Shown here: one piece after another, positions 13,601 to 21,940 of the stretch | Layout of the letters: each line of letters starts with the position of its first letter | Position numbering within the stretch: the stretch's first letter is position 1 | Assembly (NCBI GenBank): GCA_950022655.1 | Contig: OX465584.1 | Location: forward strand, 1,621,694-1,685,693 | Source of the DNA: Alentia gelatinosa | Lineage: Eukaryota; Annelida; Polychaeta; Phyllodocida; Polynoidae | Reading direction: 5' to 3' | Length of the DNA stretch: 64,000 nucleotides | Notes under the pieces: model-generated | Database searches by the model: none | What the model saw: only the letters and a program-made list of their open reading frames with translations | What the model was told of the DNA's origin: nothing | Program-made: the position numbers and the translations under genes

Positions 13601-16600
13601 TCAAGTTTAATAACCCATCCACTCATTCACCTTAGTCAAGTTTAATAACCCATCCACTCATTCACCTGCTGCCTCCATACAACACCCCCACCCATTATGA
13701 GATTTAAATAAATAAATGAATATAATTACAAATATCTCTCACTTAAAATATATCCCTTTCTATGATTAAAGAATTATAACCTAAGAAGTACAGCTACACA
13801 ATAGAGTACTTGCACACTAGCGCTATCTTGTAATGGCCGCCAAATAGTTCACATGAAAACAAGGCGTGTGACCTCACGCCTGAGCGATTGATATGGATAA
13901 ATACTATGATAATAAATGCAAATTGCTGTTGCATTGTGAATACCAGGTTGATCTTTATAAACAAAATATTGTTAGAAAGCTGAGACTGCTCTATTTATTG
14001 ATATACATATCATATACCTATGCCTTGGCTAAAATTTCCTGTGATAGCTTGAACATCAGAAATTATTAGGTAAAAAATACTAAAACATGTTACCTTCCTG
14101 TCTTCACAGTGATTTAGTGAAAAAATCTATCGCGATGACCTATAGAAATAACCACTCTATCTTCCTAGGTAATTCAAGACGATCAAAATGATACCTATAT
14201 TGCCCGGCTGTGATGGATATTTCCTGAGATAATGGACTATTAAGACAGATGACATAGGATCATGGGCTGTGGCTGAATTGGGTAATTTAGTAGTTGTTAT
14301 GCCAATATCAAACACTGAAAAGGAACTTTATATTTTTGAAAATTAAAACATTGATTTCAATGAAAATATTGAAAACTAGTATCCCTGTCAAATACTTCAA
14401 CAATTATTAGCTTTTGTTTTCCACATGTCTTATACAATATGCCATAGACAGGAAACCATAGACACAACACAGGTATATCATGTATATACCAACAGATAGG
14501 CCAAAGCCTCAGCTTTCTAAGAATATTTTAATTGTAAAATTCGGCCGGTTATTCATGACAGAAGAACAATTTATATTGCCATTATCATATTGGTATCAGG
14601 CGCTTGCTGCAGTGTTGGCTTCACTCTGACAGCCCTCGCCTCGTTCTGAAGTGCGGAAATTTCGCTGGTGCGCGGCTGATACTTATCAAGTACATAGAAC
14701 CAGCAAAACCCGTTATCACGGCGATCGCCGCGCCACGCTTATGTGCAAGAGGTGACTATTGGACATGCCGACAGACTTGACACTCTTTGCTTGTGGCTAT
14801 TTTGTATGTGATTCAAATTATTCAGGTTCTAAATCAGGTAAGAGGTTACATGTCACGTGGTGTACTCCCATGTGCCGTTCGTGAGCGGAATAAAATGTAG
14901 TAATATTCTTTATTTCTGTCACATAATGTAGAGAATGTGCTTCAGTTTGTGAAAAAAATGAAAGGGTATAGGTGTTGAATTAATTTTTTTCCCCAAAATT
15001 CAGCATTACAACTTCAGTTATACCTTCAGAATTGCAGATTCTTAGAATGTTTGATGAGCTTCAGCACTCAGAAATTTGAGTTCCTACGGGCCAACCACTG
15101 TGAGGCGCCACCGTCCAGTCCAATAACCGGAAGTTGTGTTTCTTGGTCATATAGTTCTTTGCTATGATGTAGTCAACTGTCAGTGCCACATTTGGAGATG
15201 CTATATGGAACGGCAGAACTCACCGTAAATCAATACTGTGTGGATATCTGTTTTAGTATTGATATTCCTCCCCCCTGCCCCTCCCCTCATAAAAAATTAT
15301 ACATTTACTTGAAAAATTCCACATACAACTTTTTTTTTCAAATGAGCTTCACTATTATATTAATAAACCAGTTTTAGGGGTAAAAATGTGTTCATGAAGG
15401 TGTTCTGAAAAGTGAGCCTGTGACAAAAAGTCAAGCAAAAACTGAAATTAGACTTTTATCAAAATTCTATTTGAAAATTCGAAATATTAAAACTTCAGGG
15501 TGTTATATTAACATAAAACCGTCTGCAGAAAATACAAATCATATTCCTATCTGAAATAAGTTACCTGTAGAAAGTAAAAATGTGGTCAGTTCGTCTGGGT
15601 GGTCTACAATAGACTTTAACCAGTGATAACTTCCAGGAATCAGACAAGGGTTCATTTCGTCACCACTAAACTTATAGGAAGAATGCTTACTCTCGACTGT
15701 GGCCCCGTCGTTGGGCGACGAGTAGCCGTCACCTTGGCTGATCTTGGATCGGAGGATACTTCCGTCATGATTTGGAGAAATATCTTCACCTATTGAAGAA
15801 AGACATGAGAAAAAAACATTGTTTACATTGACATTTAAAAAATGATAGGAAAATCATAAATGTGCCTAAGTATCGATATCAGCAGACATCCCCTGCAGAG
15901 TTCACGTGTGCATTTAGAAGGGCTACTACATACTAGATGTCTGAGGTCTTAAAGAGAGAAAAACCGACATACTAGTTTTGACTAAGTCAGAATCAGAATT
16001 TACCTAATGAATGAATACTTCCCATGAAGGGTGGACAACAGGGTACAGAAAGGTACAGAAACAGGACGGTACTGAACAGGGTACAGAGCAGTGTACAGAA
16101 GAGGGTGCAGAAGAGGGTTTGTTTGTTTGGGTAGTTAAACGTCCAATTTGTTCAATTAGACTTACTTTGGTTTACTTTACTCAAATTTGCATATCCTGTT
16201 GGAATAACAAGGTATGCTGCCTGGTTGATCCTGAATTATATCTTATCGAAAAATCTTACATTCCCTGAGGAATTTCTCTCTTGCCAGTGTTATGGAAAAC
16301 ACTGCACATTGTTGTTACATTCTTTAGGAATTTCTTCCTGCACACTTTAGAGGCCCGACAATGTAGCACGAGATATTTTACACTCAGCAGAGTGCTGCAT
16401 GTCTGGCACATGGGCACTACTTCAACTCTTAGGAGGTGCCCATGTGTCAGTTTGGTGTGACCAGTCCGCAGACGGTGTGGTGCCAAAATTGGTTACCCTG
16501 CCAAAAGTGGTAATTATCGCTAACTCTATACACGCATGCGTCTGGCCACGTTCTTCCGTTCAGATATAACGGACTATTGGACGTACTACTATTTTGATGT

Positions 16601-19600
16601 GTTTTTAATGTAAATAAATAGAAATAATAGTATTTAGACATGAGAATTACATGTCGTGATATGTCGTAATATGCTTAATTTCGGCAAATTTTCACTCTCC
16701 AATCGTGGACATCAACACTGCGCATGTTCACACATGCGCCAAAGATAGTTAGTGGGCGATAATTACCACTTATGGCAGGGTAACCAATTTTGGCACCACA
16801 ACGGGTCAGTTTCACCTGTTCAGTTAGTGTCAAGTTGTCTTTCCTAAAGTTTGGGCTAGTAGTCACTACAAAATCATGCAGTTTATTGTCTCTGGTACAG
16901 TTCCAGAGATTCTGCCAAGTTTTACGAATGTGCTCCTTAGCCATTGGTTTCAGGTCTGTATGTGGAACTCTGTGTGCTCCAACTTTTCTGCTCAATCCAT
17001 TTTTGGCTGCTTGATCTACAGCTTCATTTCCTTCTATTCCGATATGACTTGGCAGCCAACATATGGCTACCTCTTTGCCATGTTCTCCCTTCAGTTCTGT
17101 ATATAACTGTTTGATGTCTCTGATGACTACATTCTTTGGATCATGCTGTCCAATGGCTTGTAGACAAGATTTAGAGTCTGAGAAGACTCTTGTGTTGTGA
17201 CATTTTCATCCAAGTCAAGGAATGCAATATAGCATTGGCCTCAGCAGTAAAAAAGCTGCTCTTGCCATGAAGGGCTTTCTTTAGGTCATCTTATGGTGTG
17301 TGGACTCCATAACTGAAGTGGTTACCCTCTTTTGAGCCATCAGTATATACCATCATCAGAATACACCGGTATATGGTCTTTGCAATGTTTTGTCATGGTC
17401 TGGTAGTTCTTGAGAAAGACATTTTTAAGGGTGTCACCTTGCTTGTTTTTTGCTAGGTCAAATAGGATTGATGGTGCTTCCTGATGCCATAGAGGGGGAA
17501 AGGTGGCCTCTCAGCTCTGATTCTCTTCACTGGGATGCCTGCTTCTCGGTACTGAGCTTGTGCTCTGACCGGGAATGTTCTTATGGCATTTGGGTTGTCT
17601 TTATACATTTGCTGAATTTCTTTGAAAATCAGGTTGTAGGCTGCGTTTTTTGGTTGACTCTCATAGGGTATTGTAGAGACCCCATCCCTCCCATTGCAGA
17701 TGAATTGGGGGGGGGGGGGGGATTCCTGCTTCACAGAACAGTGTAGAGAGCAGGATGCAGAACAATGTGCAGAGCAGGGTGCAGAGCAGGGTGCAGAACA
17801 GTGTGCAGAACAGGGTACAGAACAGGGTGCAGAACAGGGTGCAGAGCAGTGTGCAGAACAGTATGCAGAACAGGATACAGAAAAGGCTACAGAACAGGGT
17901 ACAGAACAGTGTGCAGAAAAGGGTACAGAACAGTGTGCAGAAAAGGGTACAGAACAGTGTGCAGAAAAGGGTACAGAACAGGGTACCGGGCAGGATACAG
18001 AACAGGGTGCAGAGCAGTGTACAGAACAGGGTTTTCTCTTCATTTTTTAAATATTTTTTTAAATATTTTTTTTATATCAACATATCCAAAACAAGGGGAC
18101 CATAAATTTGATCCCTGATTCAGTAATCTGTAACCCCTGCATTCCCATATTATCTAGAACATGCAGTAGCTCTTTATCAAACTGACACACACAATAAAAC
18201 ATCAGTTAACATAACACAGATAACAGTACAAGCCCAGATTTTCTGATCTGGCACCTAAACCCTAGAAAGCTGATTATGATGCCTGATGTGCCAAGCACGG
18301 CGAAACCATGACAAAATTCTCCCAAAGTTTGATGGTTCAAACCTTTCACAATCATCTTTTGTGTTATCATACAGTATCTCACGGTCTTGTCTCCATAGCT
18401 CAATATAGAGACACCGGGCGACAGTTGTTGACACTATGATGTCACAGCTGACAGTGTACTATGGTTACGGTGGTTAGGGGCAGTTCTAATAACTGCCATT
18501 CAAGGTAGCATCGCTTAGAGAGTAGGATGTTTCCACGGCCCAATTAGATTTTTCTTTTTTTTTAAATGATAATAGGAATAAATCTAGGCAAATCAACCAC
18601 TATCCCTATAGTTTATAGTGGATTGTAGTCTGGTCAACAATGAAAATTTAGAGAGAAAAAAAAGGAAGCTAATAAATATCCAGTAGAACTCCGCTTATGG
18701 GGACACCCTCCGTACCGAGCAAATTGTCCCCTAAAGTGGGGTGACCCCTTAAGTGGGGTTAAAATAAACTAAGTAAAAATTTCTGTTCCGAGAAAACTGT
18801 CCCCTTAAGCAGGTTGATCCCTTAAGCGGGGTTATCCCTTAAGCGAGGTGTCCCAGAAGCAGGGTTTTACTGAATTAAGAATTGAGATTAAAAAAGAATT
18901 CTTGAGATAACCTAAACGTTGGCATCTATGTGAGTATTTTTGCACTTACCTCGCCAGTCAAAGAGCTCCACTTGGAATATCAAGGTGGCGCCGGGGGGGA
19001 TGGTGGGCGGGGAGCCGGTCTCGCCGTAGGCGTACTCCGACTTGCAGGTGAGCACGGCCAGCTCGCCCTTCTTCATTGTCTCCACGCCGAGGTCCCATGC
19101 TTTAATCACCGACCCTGTCATTCAAATAGACACACGTTCACCCGTCAGTCTATTGTAGACTTATTGCTATCAATTCTGTTCAATCTATCATTTCAATAAT
19201 TTTATATAAAAAGAAGATGACCATGTCTTTCTTTGGAATACTGTCAAGCAGCTTTTTTTCTAAGGTTTTATTGGGTTCGATTCGATAGTACACGACTTCG
19301 ATCTGCCATCGTTACCCTGTGACAGCTTTAAGTTCACCACTTTTAGATCAATATGTTTTTTTCTCTGTCACTCACCATATGTTGAGGAACTAACTAGAAC
19401 AACAACAAAGTATAGATTTCATGTAACTACTTTTCAAATATTTTCTTGGCTTACTTGTACATTTTCAAACTTCCAGCCAAAAGTAAAATTGTTGATGTAT
19501 TCTACGTTTTAGTGAGTTGAAGCGTACTGGTAACTTGGTAAGTTTCATTGGCAGAGCGATGAAACAGGATTCAATTATAGTTCTTTGCTAGAATAAAGAA

Positions 19601-21632
19601 TACTACTTAAGAAGTCCTACCAAAACTAGGACCATATGAAAGGAAATTGGCCAACCATGGAGTGGTATTCAATGGTTATTGTGGAAATGTGGACTGATGT
19701 CAGAGTGATATAGGGAGGGACATTATTGGGGAGTGACTCCAATACTAAGAGCTATCGGTTTAGAATGGAGCTACAGGTTTAGTTTGGAGCTACAGGTTTA
19801 GTATGGAGCTACAAGTTTAGTATGGAGCTACAGGTTTAGTATGGAGCTACAAGTTTAGAATGGAGCTACAGGTTTAGTATGGAGCTACAAGTTTAGTATG
19901 GAGCTACAAGTTTAGTATGGAGCTACAAGTTTAGAATGGAGCTACAGGTTTAGTATGGAGCTACAGGTTTAGTATGGAGCTACAGGTTTAGAATGGAGCT
20001 ACAGGTTTAGTATGGAGCTACAAGTTTAGTATGGAGCTACAGGTTTAGTATGGAGCTACAAGTTTAGTATGGAGCTACAAGTTTAGAATGGAGCTACAGG
20101 TTTAGTATGGAGCTACAAGTTTAGTATGGAGCTACAAGTTTAGAATGGAGCTACAAGTTTAGTATGGAGCTACAAGTTTAGTATGGAGCTACAGGTTTAG
20201 TATGGAGCTACAGGTTTAGTATGGAGCTACAAGTTTAGTATGGAGCTACAGGTTTAGTATGGAGCTACAAGTTTAGAATGGAGCTACAGGTTTAGTATGG
20301 ACACTCTGTTCAGATGGATAATAAATGAGAATTCGTATATTGATGACAGGTGCTGTTGCTGGGAGTAAACAATTACACCCTACATGTAATAAATCATAGC
20401 GCAGCCACTCTCAAACCACCAAATGAAGCCCATCATCTTTAATCAATCTCCACAGACGTTGGAGAGGTATGGGGTAAATAGATACAACATAGCCAGCATA
20501 CCCGGCCCTGTCTCCAAACAGGGCCGGGTGTTAACTCCATACACCCCAACCCTGACTTGTCATTCCAGACTGGCCGCAGTCTGACATGTATGAAAAAGAA
20601 ATTGAATCGATAAATATATACCCATTTGTCTTTGCCAACCTTCAAAATAGTTGTCGCTTACTTTATAACTGTGTATTTAAAAGTAGTTTTCCAGTAGATC
20701 TTGGCTGGTTCTCAAAGCCAGCCATTTTGTTCAGTTTTCCTCGCTGGTTCCCTAGCTGCTTAGCGCCTCGCCTAATAACATAGAACAGCTGTTCACCCCT
20801 GAATAGAGATCAGGGGTGAATTCTTTACCTAGGCTAGATACAACGTAACCCGACTTTCAAAAGGATGCTCCGTTAAAAATACTTGCCTACATGCGCTACA
20901 TTCAAGTATGCCAGTCAGAGCCTCTGGAACTAGTTCCCGGTGAACTTTATAGTACATAAACCAAAGAGGATGTATATCCTTTATTTCAAATTATGTGTTT
21001 TTAAAGTGTAAACCTCGCTGTGACTGCGAGTCAGTGTGACAGTGACAGATCTACTGCGTCTATGAAATTGAAAATCATATGCACTGGCAGCAAATGCATC
21101 AGCTGTAGTGTAAACAGGACAGAATAATAACTCATATCTAGGATGCGACCAGACATTGAATCAATGTGTGATACTGGTGCTTATACTTGTACTCTACCAG
21201 AAATGATGCCTCTAACTAGACTGGTCAAGCTCAAGAGTCAAGGGCTCTGTAAAGCCTGGGGCAGTGGGTGACACAGAGTCATACTCGTAGTAGACTTTTA
21301 AAACGTCAAACATGATGCATGGCAGATGACAACCCGCCCAGTGCTGCTCTGAAATCGGCAATACCAACAACCTCCACACATGCAAAGTCATTACCTTTTC
21401 CAAGATCGAACTCAAAAAGTTCCCCTCTGTCTCTGCTTGAGTCAAATTTGGTGCCGTCCGTGAGGGTCCCCACATAGTGCACGGACACCTTGTCGCCGGC
21501 GCTCGGCGTGTCTCCGCCGCTTCCTTCGCGTTTGATTTCCTTCAAAACGCCACCGTCTTTGTTCGGCGTCACATCGATGACATTCGGGTTCTGAGATTCT
21601 TCCATTGGAGCAGCGTCTTTGTTTTCTGCCAT
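1504..21632 (-). CDS. FKBP4: FKBP4/FKBP52-type peptidyl-prolyl isomerase co-chaperone, whole split gene
   Basis: This is an immunophilin that in animals binds HSP90 through TPR repeats and has prolyl isomerase activity in its first FKBP domain. Coding exons on the minus strand are 21395-21632, 18950-19114, 15691-15789, 12479-12726, 9572-9655, 8474-8710 and 5142-5330, then either 3014-3214 or 1504-1632. All junctions have GT donors and AG acceptors with matching phases (1,1,1,0,0,0,0). The product is 486 or 462 residues; vertebrate FKBP52 is about 459. Domains: FK1 about 25-135, FK2 about 136-250, TPR about 258-420. FK1 keeps the pocket residues Y53, F63, D64, F73, V82, I83, W86, Y109, I118 and F126. 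FK2 lacks the pocket tryptophan, as in FKBP52. The TPR keeps clamp-like N320, K350 and R354. Introns are filled with minisatellites and transposons. Confidence in family is very high; FKBP4 versus FKBP5 type is judged from domain order only. Confidence 0.96.
1920..2300. repeat. G-rich minisatellite in the last FKBP4 intron
   Basis: Tandem copies mix GTGGGCAGGATGCGGGCAGC and GTCTCTGGGTTCAAT-like blocks, giving irregular 21- and 36-bp periods. Several frames stay open through it, but these are repeat artefacts. On this strand it is strongly G-rich. It lies between the two alternative terminal exons. Confidence 0.85.
2483..2780 (-). mobile_element. tRNA-derived SINE, copy 1
   Basis: Read on the minus strand the element starts near 2780 with an A-box-like TTAGCTGAGTGGTTAGGGC (2771-2753), a B box GGGTTCGAGTCTC (2716-2704), a body of about 170 bp, and a 3' tail containing AATTGGACGTTAAACTAC followed by CAAATAAAC. 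This is the layout of a pol III SINE with a LINE-derived tail. The same body and tail occur at 11683-11975. Confidence 0.85.
3014..3214 (-). CDS. FKBP4: FKBP4 terminal exon 8a (proximal alternative C-terminus)
   Basis: After a GGTTTTCAG acceptor, a phase-0 frame encodes 66 residues starting [14 protein letters not shown], including [12 protein letters not shown] and [17 protein letters not shown], and ending EEGVDDDD then TAG at 3016-3014. There is no donor before the stop, so as a coding exon it must be terminal. No perfect AATAAA was seen within about 120 bases below it. It would give a 486-residue isoform. I do not recognise a domain in this tail; the composition (Trp, Met, acidic end) suggests real coding sequence. 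Confidence 0.75.
   Translation of the reverse strand, partial: RYEAWRKAHLGADGLNDIGNWDNSMADGMMTIQQEMEAFGEKMPEPKYDKNVDYSKVAEEGVDDDD
3215..3974. other. FKBP4 intron sequence, nothing further recognised
   Basis: AT-rich intron between terminal exon 8a and exon 7. A short segment near 3888-3960 resembles sequence near 9963-10060 (shared AACAAGAGCTAAGTGTG and GAGCAGGTGGAC or TAGCAGGTGGAC blocks), so part belongs to a dispersed repeat. No exon is supported. Confidence 0.45.
3975..4230. mobile_element. MITE with ~25-bp terminal inverted repeats
   Basis: The ends are AGGCCCGGCGTCCACCAACT and, inverted, AGGCCCGCCGTCCACCTACT, each followed by ACGATA. The total is about 256 bp with no coding capacity. 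Flanking bases show no convincing target duplication, so the superfamily is open. The internal sequence has several ATATCGGAG-like repeats. Confidence 0.75.
4505..5065 (+). repeat. Dispersed repeat family R1, copy a
   Basis: It shares long stretches with 10090-10540 and 15170-15610 and, inverted, with 44611-45435. Diagnostic blocks include AATAAAGTAGGTCAAGCCAA, GTAAGCAACTGTCAGTGCCA and TTCCACTTCCTAGCACCT. It contains two poly-C runs. No coding capacity or terminal repeats were identified; it may be a non-autonomous transposon. Confidence 0.75.
5142..5330 (-). CDS. FKBP4: FKBP4 exon 7 (TPR3 and following helix)
   Basis: A phase-0 exon of 63 codons with acceptor ATTGCAG and donor GTGAGA. It encodes [32 protein letters not shown] and the charged helix with [17 protein letters not shown] (residues 358-420). 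The large 41-bp-unit array starts about 39 bases upstream of its acceptor. From here the transcript can join either of two terminal exons. Confidence 0.95.
5369..7962. repeat. Large ~41-bp minisatellite array (about 60 copies)
   Basis: The unit contains CTACACACACCTCTCACCTC and TATATCACACCACTC with ACAAC or ACAAA variants; a shortened ~36-bp variant lacks TATAT. The array fills most of the intron between FKBP4 exons 6 and 7 and starts only ~39 bp from the exon 7 acceptor. On the transcribed (minus) strand every full unit carries GAGGTGAGAG, similar to a 5' splice site. Confidence 0.97.
7963..8473. other. FKBP4 intron 6 remainder
   Basis: About 500 bases of ordinary AT-rich intron between the 41-bp array and exon 6. 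Nothing further was recognised. Confidence 0.5.
8474..8710 (-). CDS. FKBP4: FKBP4 exon 6 (TPR1-TPR2)
   Basis: A phase-0 exon of 79 codons, acceptor ATTCCAG, donor GTAAGG. It covers residues 279-357: [37 protein letters not shown] and [10 protein letters not shown]320, K350 and R354 sit where TPR co-chaperones hold the HSP90 C-terminal peptide (family knowledge). A 37-bp tandem array begins about 17 bases upstream of its acceptor. Confidence 0.95.
8727..9083. repeat. 37-bp minisatellite (about 9-10 copies)
   Basis: The unit includes AACTGGGCAAACTTCATTAA and TAAGGTAATATATC, with TTATAAGG and TCATAAAG variants alternating. The measured spacing is 37 bp. It abuts the acceptor of FKBP4 exon 6 (about 17 bp away). 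On the transcribed strand each unit carries TTTGCCCAG, an acceptor-like string. Confidence 0.95.
9310..9470. mobile_element. MITE with CAGTAAAACCC termini, copy 1
   Basis: It starts CAGTAAAACCC and ends GGGGTTTTACTG, forming inverted ends; the interior has repeated CCCTTAAGCGG blocks. The CAGT-type termini are reminiscent of pogo/Tigger-like MITEs (family knowledge), but clean TA duplications are not visible. A related copy is at 18681-18872. Confidence 0.7.
9572..9655 (-). CDS. FKBP4: FKBP4 exon 5 (linker and first TPR helix)
   Basis: An 84-base phase-0 exon with acceptor TTTCAG and donor GTATGT. It encodes [16 protein letters not shown] then [12 protein letters not shown], the conserved KESWEM linker and the first helix of TPR1 (residues 251-278). 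It is an exact continuation between exon 4 and exon 6. Confidence 0.93.
9957..10540 (+). repeat. Dispersed repeat family R1, copy b
   Basis: Blocks TTGAATATCTCTGTAAGTAT, GGAATCTA-like flanks and TTCCACTTCCTAGCACCT match copy a. The right-hand part (ACTCTACAAGCATGTGTACT and AGTAGGCTATAGCCATAACC) matches the inverted copy at 44611-45435. It lies in the FKBP4 intron between exons 4 and 5. Confidence 0.7.
10758..11382. repeat. 39-bp minisatellite (16 copies)
   Basis: The unit is ATCACTGCACTTCTAGACAA plus TCAGGGGATGTGGGAGATA with few substitutions. Because 39 is divisible by three, two frames stay open as 13-residue repeats, but there is no other evidence of a protein. It is intronic in FKBP4. 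Confidence 0.96.
11383..11682. other. FKBP4 intron, nothing recognised
   Basis: About 300 bp of unassigned intron between the 39-bp array and SINE copy 2. Confidence 0.4.
11683..11975 (-). mobile_element. tRNA-derived SINE, copy 2
   Basis: It has the same organisation as the copy at 2483-2780: degraded A box AGCTCAGTGGTAAATGGCA, B box GGGTTTCGAGTCCC, homologous body and the GACGTTAAACTACCC tail ending in AACAAAC. Several substitutions relative to copy 1 indicate independent older insertions. Confidence 0.83.
11976..12478. other. FKBP4 intron, nothing recognised
   Basis: AT-rich intron adjoining the donor of exon 4. No repeat or coding signal was found. Confidence 0.45.
12479..12726 (-). CDS. 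FKBP4: FKBP4 exon 4 (core of FK2)
   Basis: This 248-base exon enters in phase 1 and leaves in phase 0 at a GTATCT donor after KNFEK. It encodes the rest of the second FKBP fold ([33 protein letters not shown]). The pocket tryptophan of FK1 is replaced in the ISPGIEHAL helix, consistent with the catalytically weak FK2 of FKBP52-type proteins. Confidence 0.93.
13108..13666. repeat. 35-bp minisatellite (16 copies)
   Basis: The unit is CTTAGTCAAGTTTAATAACC plus CATCCACTCATTCAC, with GCTTAATAACC in the first units. The array is very homogeneous in its middle. It ends against CTGCTGCCTCCATACAACACC, a fragment resembling dispersed repeat R1. Confidence 0.96.
13667..15169. other. FKBP4 intron, no gene seen
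   Basis: About 1.5 kb of intron. A segment around 14600-14760 is locally GC-rich, but no exon-like frame with splice sites or family resemblance was found. Confidence 0.45.
15170..15610 (+). repeat. Dispersed repeat family R1, copy c
   Basis: It matches copy a from TCAACTGTCAGTGCCACATT through the C-rich tract and the ATTCCACAT region to the AGTAAAAATGTGGTCAG block also seen near 44690 (inverted). It is more diverged than copies a and b. Confidence 0.65.
15691..15789 (-). CDS. FKBP4: FKBP4 exon 3 (start of FK2)
   Basis: A 99-base exon, phase 1 on both sides, with acceptor TCAATAG and donor GTAAGC. It encodes [18 protein letters not shown] and [14 protein letters not shown], matching the short linker and first strands of the second FKBP domain. 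It is shorter than 60 codons, so it is easily missed; the phase match to both neighbours makes it secure. Confidence 0.9.
16035..16116. repeat. Left part of a 12-bp (GTACAGAACAGG-type) minisatellite
   Basis: About seven degenerate units (GGTACAGAAAC, GGTACAGAGCAG, GGTGCAGAAGAG) end exactly where the LINE 3' tail begins. The same repeat resumes at 17740, on the other side of the LINE. Confidence 0.8.
16117..17739 (-). mobile_element. 5'-truncated RNase H-bearing LINE (I/Nimb-like) fragment
   Basis: Minus-strand reading gives broken frames typical of the C-terminus of I-superfamily LINE pol: a segment with [20 protein letters not shown] (17560-17480), an RNase H domain with YTDGSKEGN and [19 protein letters not shown], then [14 protein letters not shown] with PMCQTC and VLHC (zinc-binding-like tail), stop TAA at 16258-16256. 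The 3' UTR ends in AATTGGACGTTAAACTACCC and (CAAA)n. Several stops and frameshifts make it dead. A 325-bp MITE interrupts the C-terminal codons. Both flanks are the same 12-bp minisatellite, so the LINE inserted into that array. Confidence 0.85.
16476..16800. mobile_element. 325-bp MITE with long TIRs and ACGG target duplication (Ginger-like ends)
   Basis: The ends are TGTGGTGCCAAAATTGGTTA and its inverse; the TIRs extend about 45 bp. ACGG occurs immediately outside both ends (16472-16475 and 16801-16804), and removing the element plus one ACGG restores the LINE frame across the site. TGT-starting TIRs with 4-bp duplications are described for Ginger transposons (family knowledge); assignment is tentative, insertion evidence is strong. 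Confidence 0.85.
17740..18033. repeat. Right part of the 12-bp minisatellite
   Basis: About 24 units of GTGCAGAACAGG / GTACAGAACAGG and near variants, preceded by a poly-G run at 17709-17720. All three plus frames are open through it, an artefact of the period. It is followed by AT-rich sequence. Confidence 0.92.
18034..18680. other. FKBP4 intron, nothing recognised
   Basis: About 650 bases of AT-rich intron without recognisable exon or repeat. Confidence 0.45.
18681..18872. mobile_element. MITE with CAGTA(A/G)AAC termini, copy 2
   Basis: It starts CAGTAGAACTCCGCTTATGG and ends AGGGTTTTACTG; the interior repeats CCCCTTAAGTGGGG and CCCTTAAGCGGGG. It is related to 9310-9470 and about 30 bp longer because of extra internal CCCTTAAG units. 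Confidence 0.7.
18950..19114 (-). CDS. FKBP4: FKBP4 exon 2 (second half of FK1)
   Basis: The acceptor TGACAG and the donor GTAAGT flank 165 bases in phase 1. It encodes SVIKAWDLG (V82, I83, W86), [11 protein letters not shown] (Y109) and [12 protein letters not shown] (F126), the rest of the drug- and substrate-binding pocket. All ligand-contact positions that I can place in FKBP12-type domains are conserved, so catalytic activity is expected (inference from the family). Confidence 0.95.
19115..19751. other. FKBP4 intron 1, nothing recognised
   Basis: Intron sequence upstream of exon 2. No coding or repeat structure was seen. Confidence 0.45.
19752..20299. repeat. 19-bp minisatellite (about 29 copies)
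   Basis: The unit is ATGGAGCTACAGGTTTAGT, alternating ACAGG/ACAAG and AGTATGG/AGAATGG variants. It lies in FKBP4 intron 1. Confidence 0.96.
20300..21394. other. FKBP4 intron 1 remainder, nothing recognised
   Basis: About 1.1 kb of intron. It holds a short GGCCGGGT-containing segment near 20500-20530 but no supported exon. Confidence 0.45.
21395..21632 (-). CDS. FKBP4: FKBP4 exon 1 (start codon, first half of FK1)
   Basis: The ATG at 21632-21630 starts [13 protein letters not shown] and the frame is open to a GTAATG donor after the DLGK motif at residues 76-79. It encodes residues 1-79 plus one base (phase 1). It contains VHYVG (Y53), TKFD (F63, D64) and the FDLGK strand of the FKBP fold. 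No in-frame upstream ATG was noted, and the start gives the expected acidic N-terminal leader before FK1. Confidence 0.95.
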
Positions 21633-21639
21633 CTTGATT

Positions 21640-21940
21640 CTAATACCGTTGTTTCAAGCGCCCGCTGAGAGAATACAAAACCACGTGCGGTATCGATGAT
21701 ATTCTTTTGTATCAAACTCTTCCAGAAACTACGCCAAGCCTCTCGCCTGCCTCGCTCTCCAACCGGAAGTTTTCACTCGCCACGGCTTGGAGAAGCTGGC
21801 AATCGCATATCAAATGACACACGCTTTATGATTGGCCTATCGTTGATACGAACAGCCAATAAAATTCCTCCATAAAAGTATGTGGTGTTGTTGACATCAT
21901 GGCCGTTATGCCCTGCTGGATGCGGTGAAATGTTTGGAAA
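21640..21940. promoter_or_regulatory. Candidate bidirectional promoter between FKBP4 and the NEK gene
   Basis: Upstream of the FKBP4 start are an E-box CACGTG (21682-21687), a heat-shock-element core TTCCAGAA (21720-21727), an ETS-type ACCGGAAGT (21762-21770), and CCAAT boxes at 21831-21835 (inverted) and 21856-21860. About 300 bp away on the other strand a GTAAGT donor at 21941 follows a short ATG frame (21899-21928). This could be the 5' untranslated first exon of the NEK gene, whose coding exon has an acceptor at 24937. Motifs are seen; promoter activity is inferred. Confidence 0.45.

Noticed and set aside
17453..18043. 196-residue Cys/Ser-rich minus-strand frame
   Set aside because: It is a chance fusion of the LINE's 5' end with the 12-bp minisatellite.
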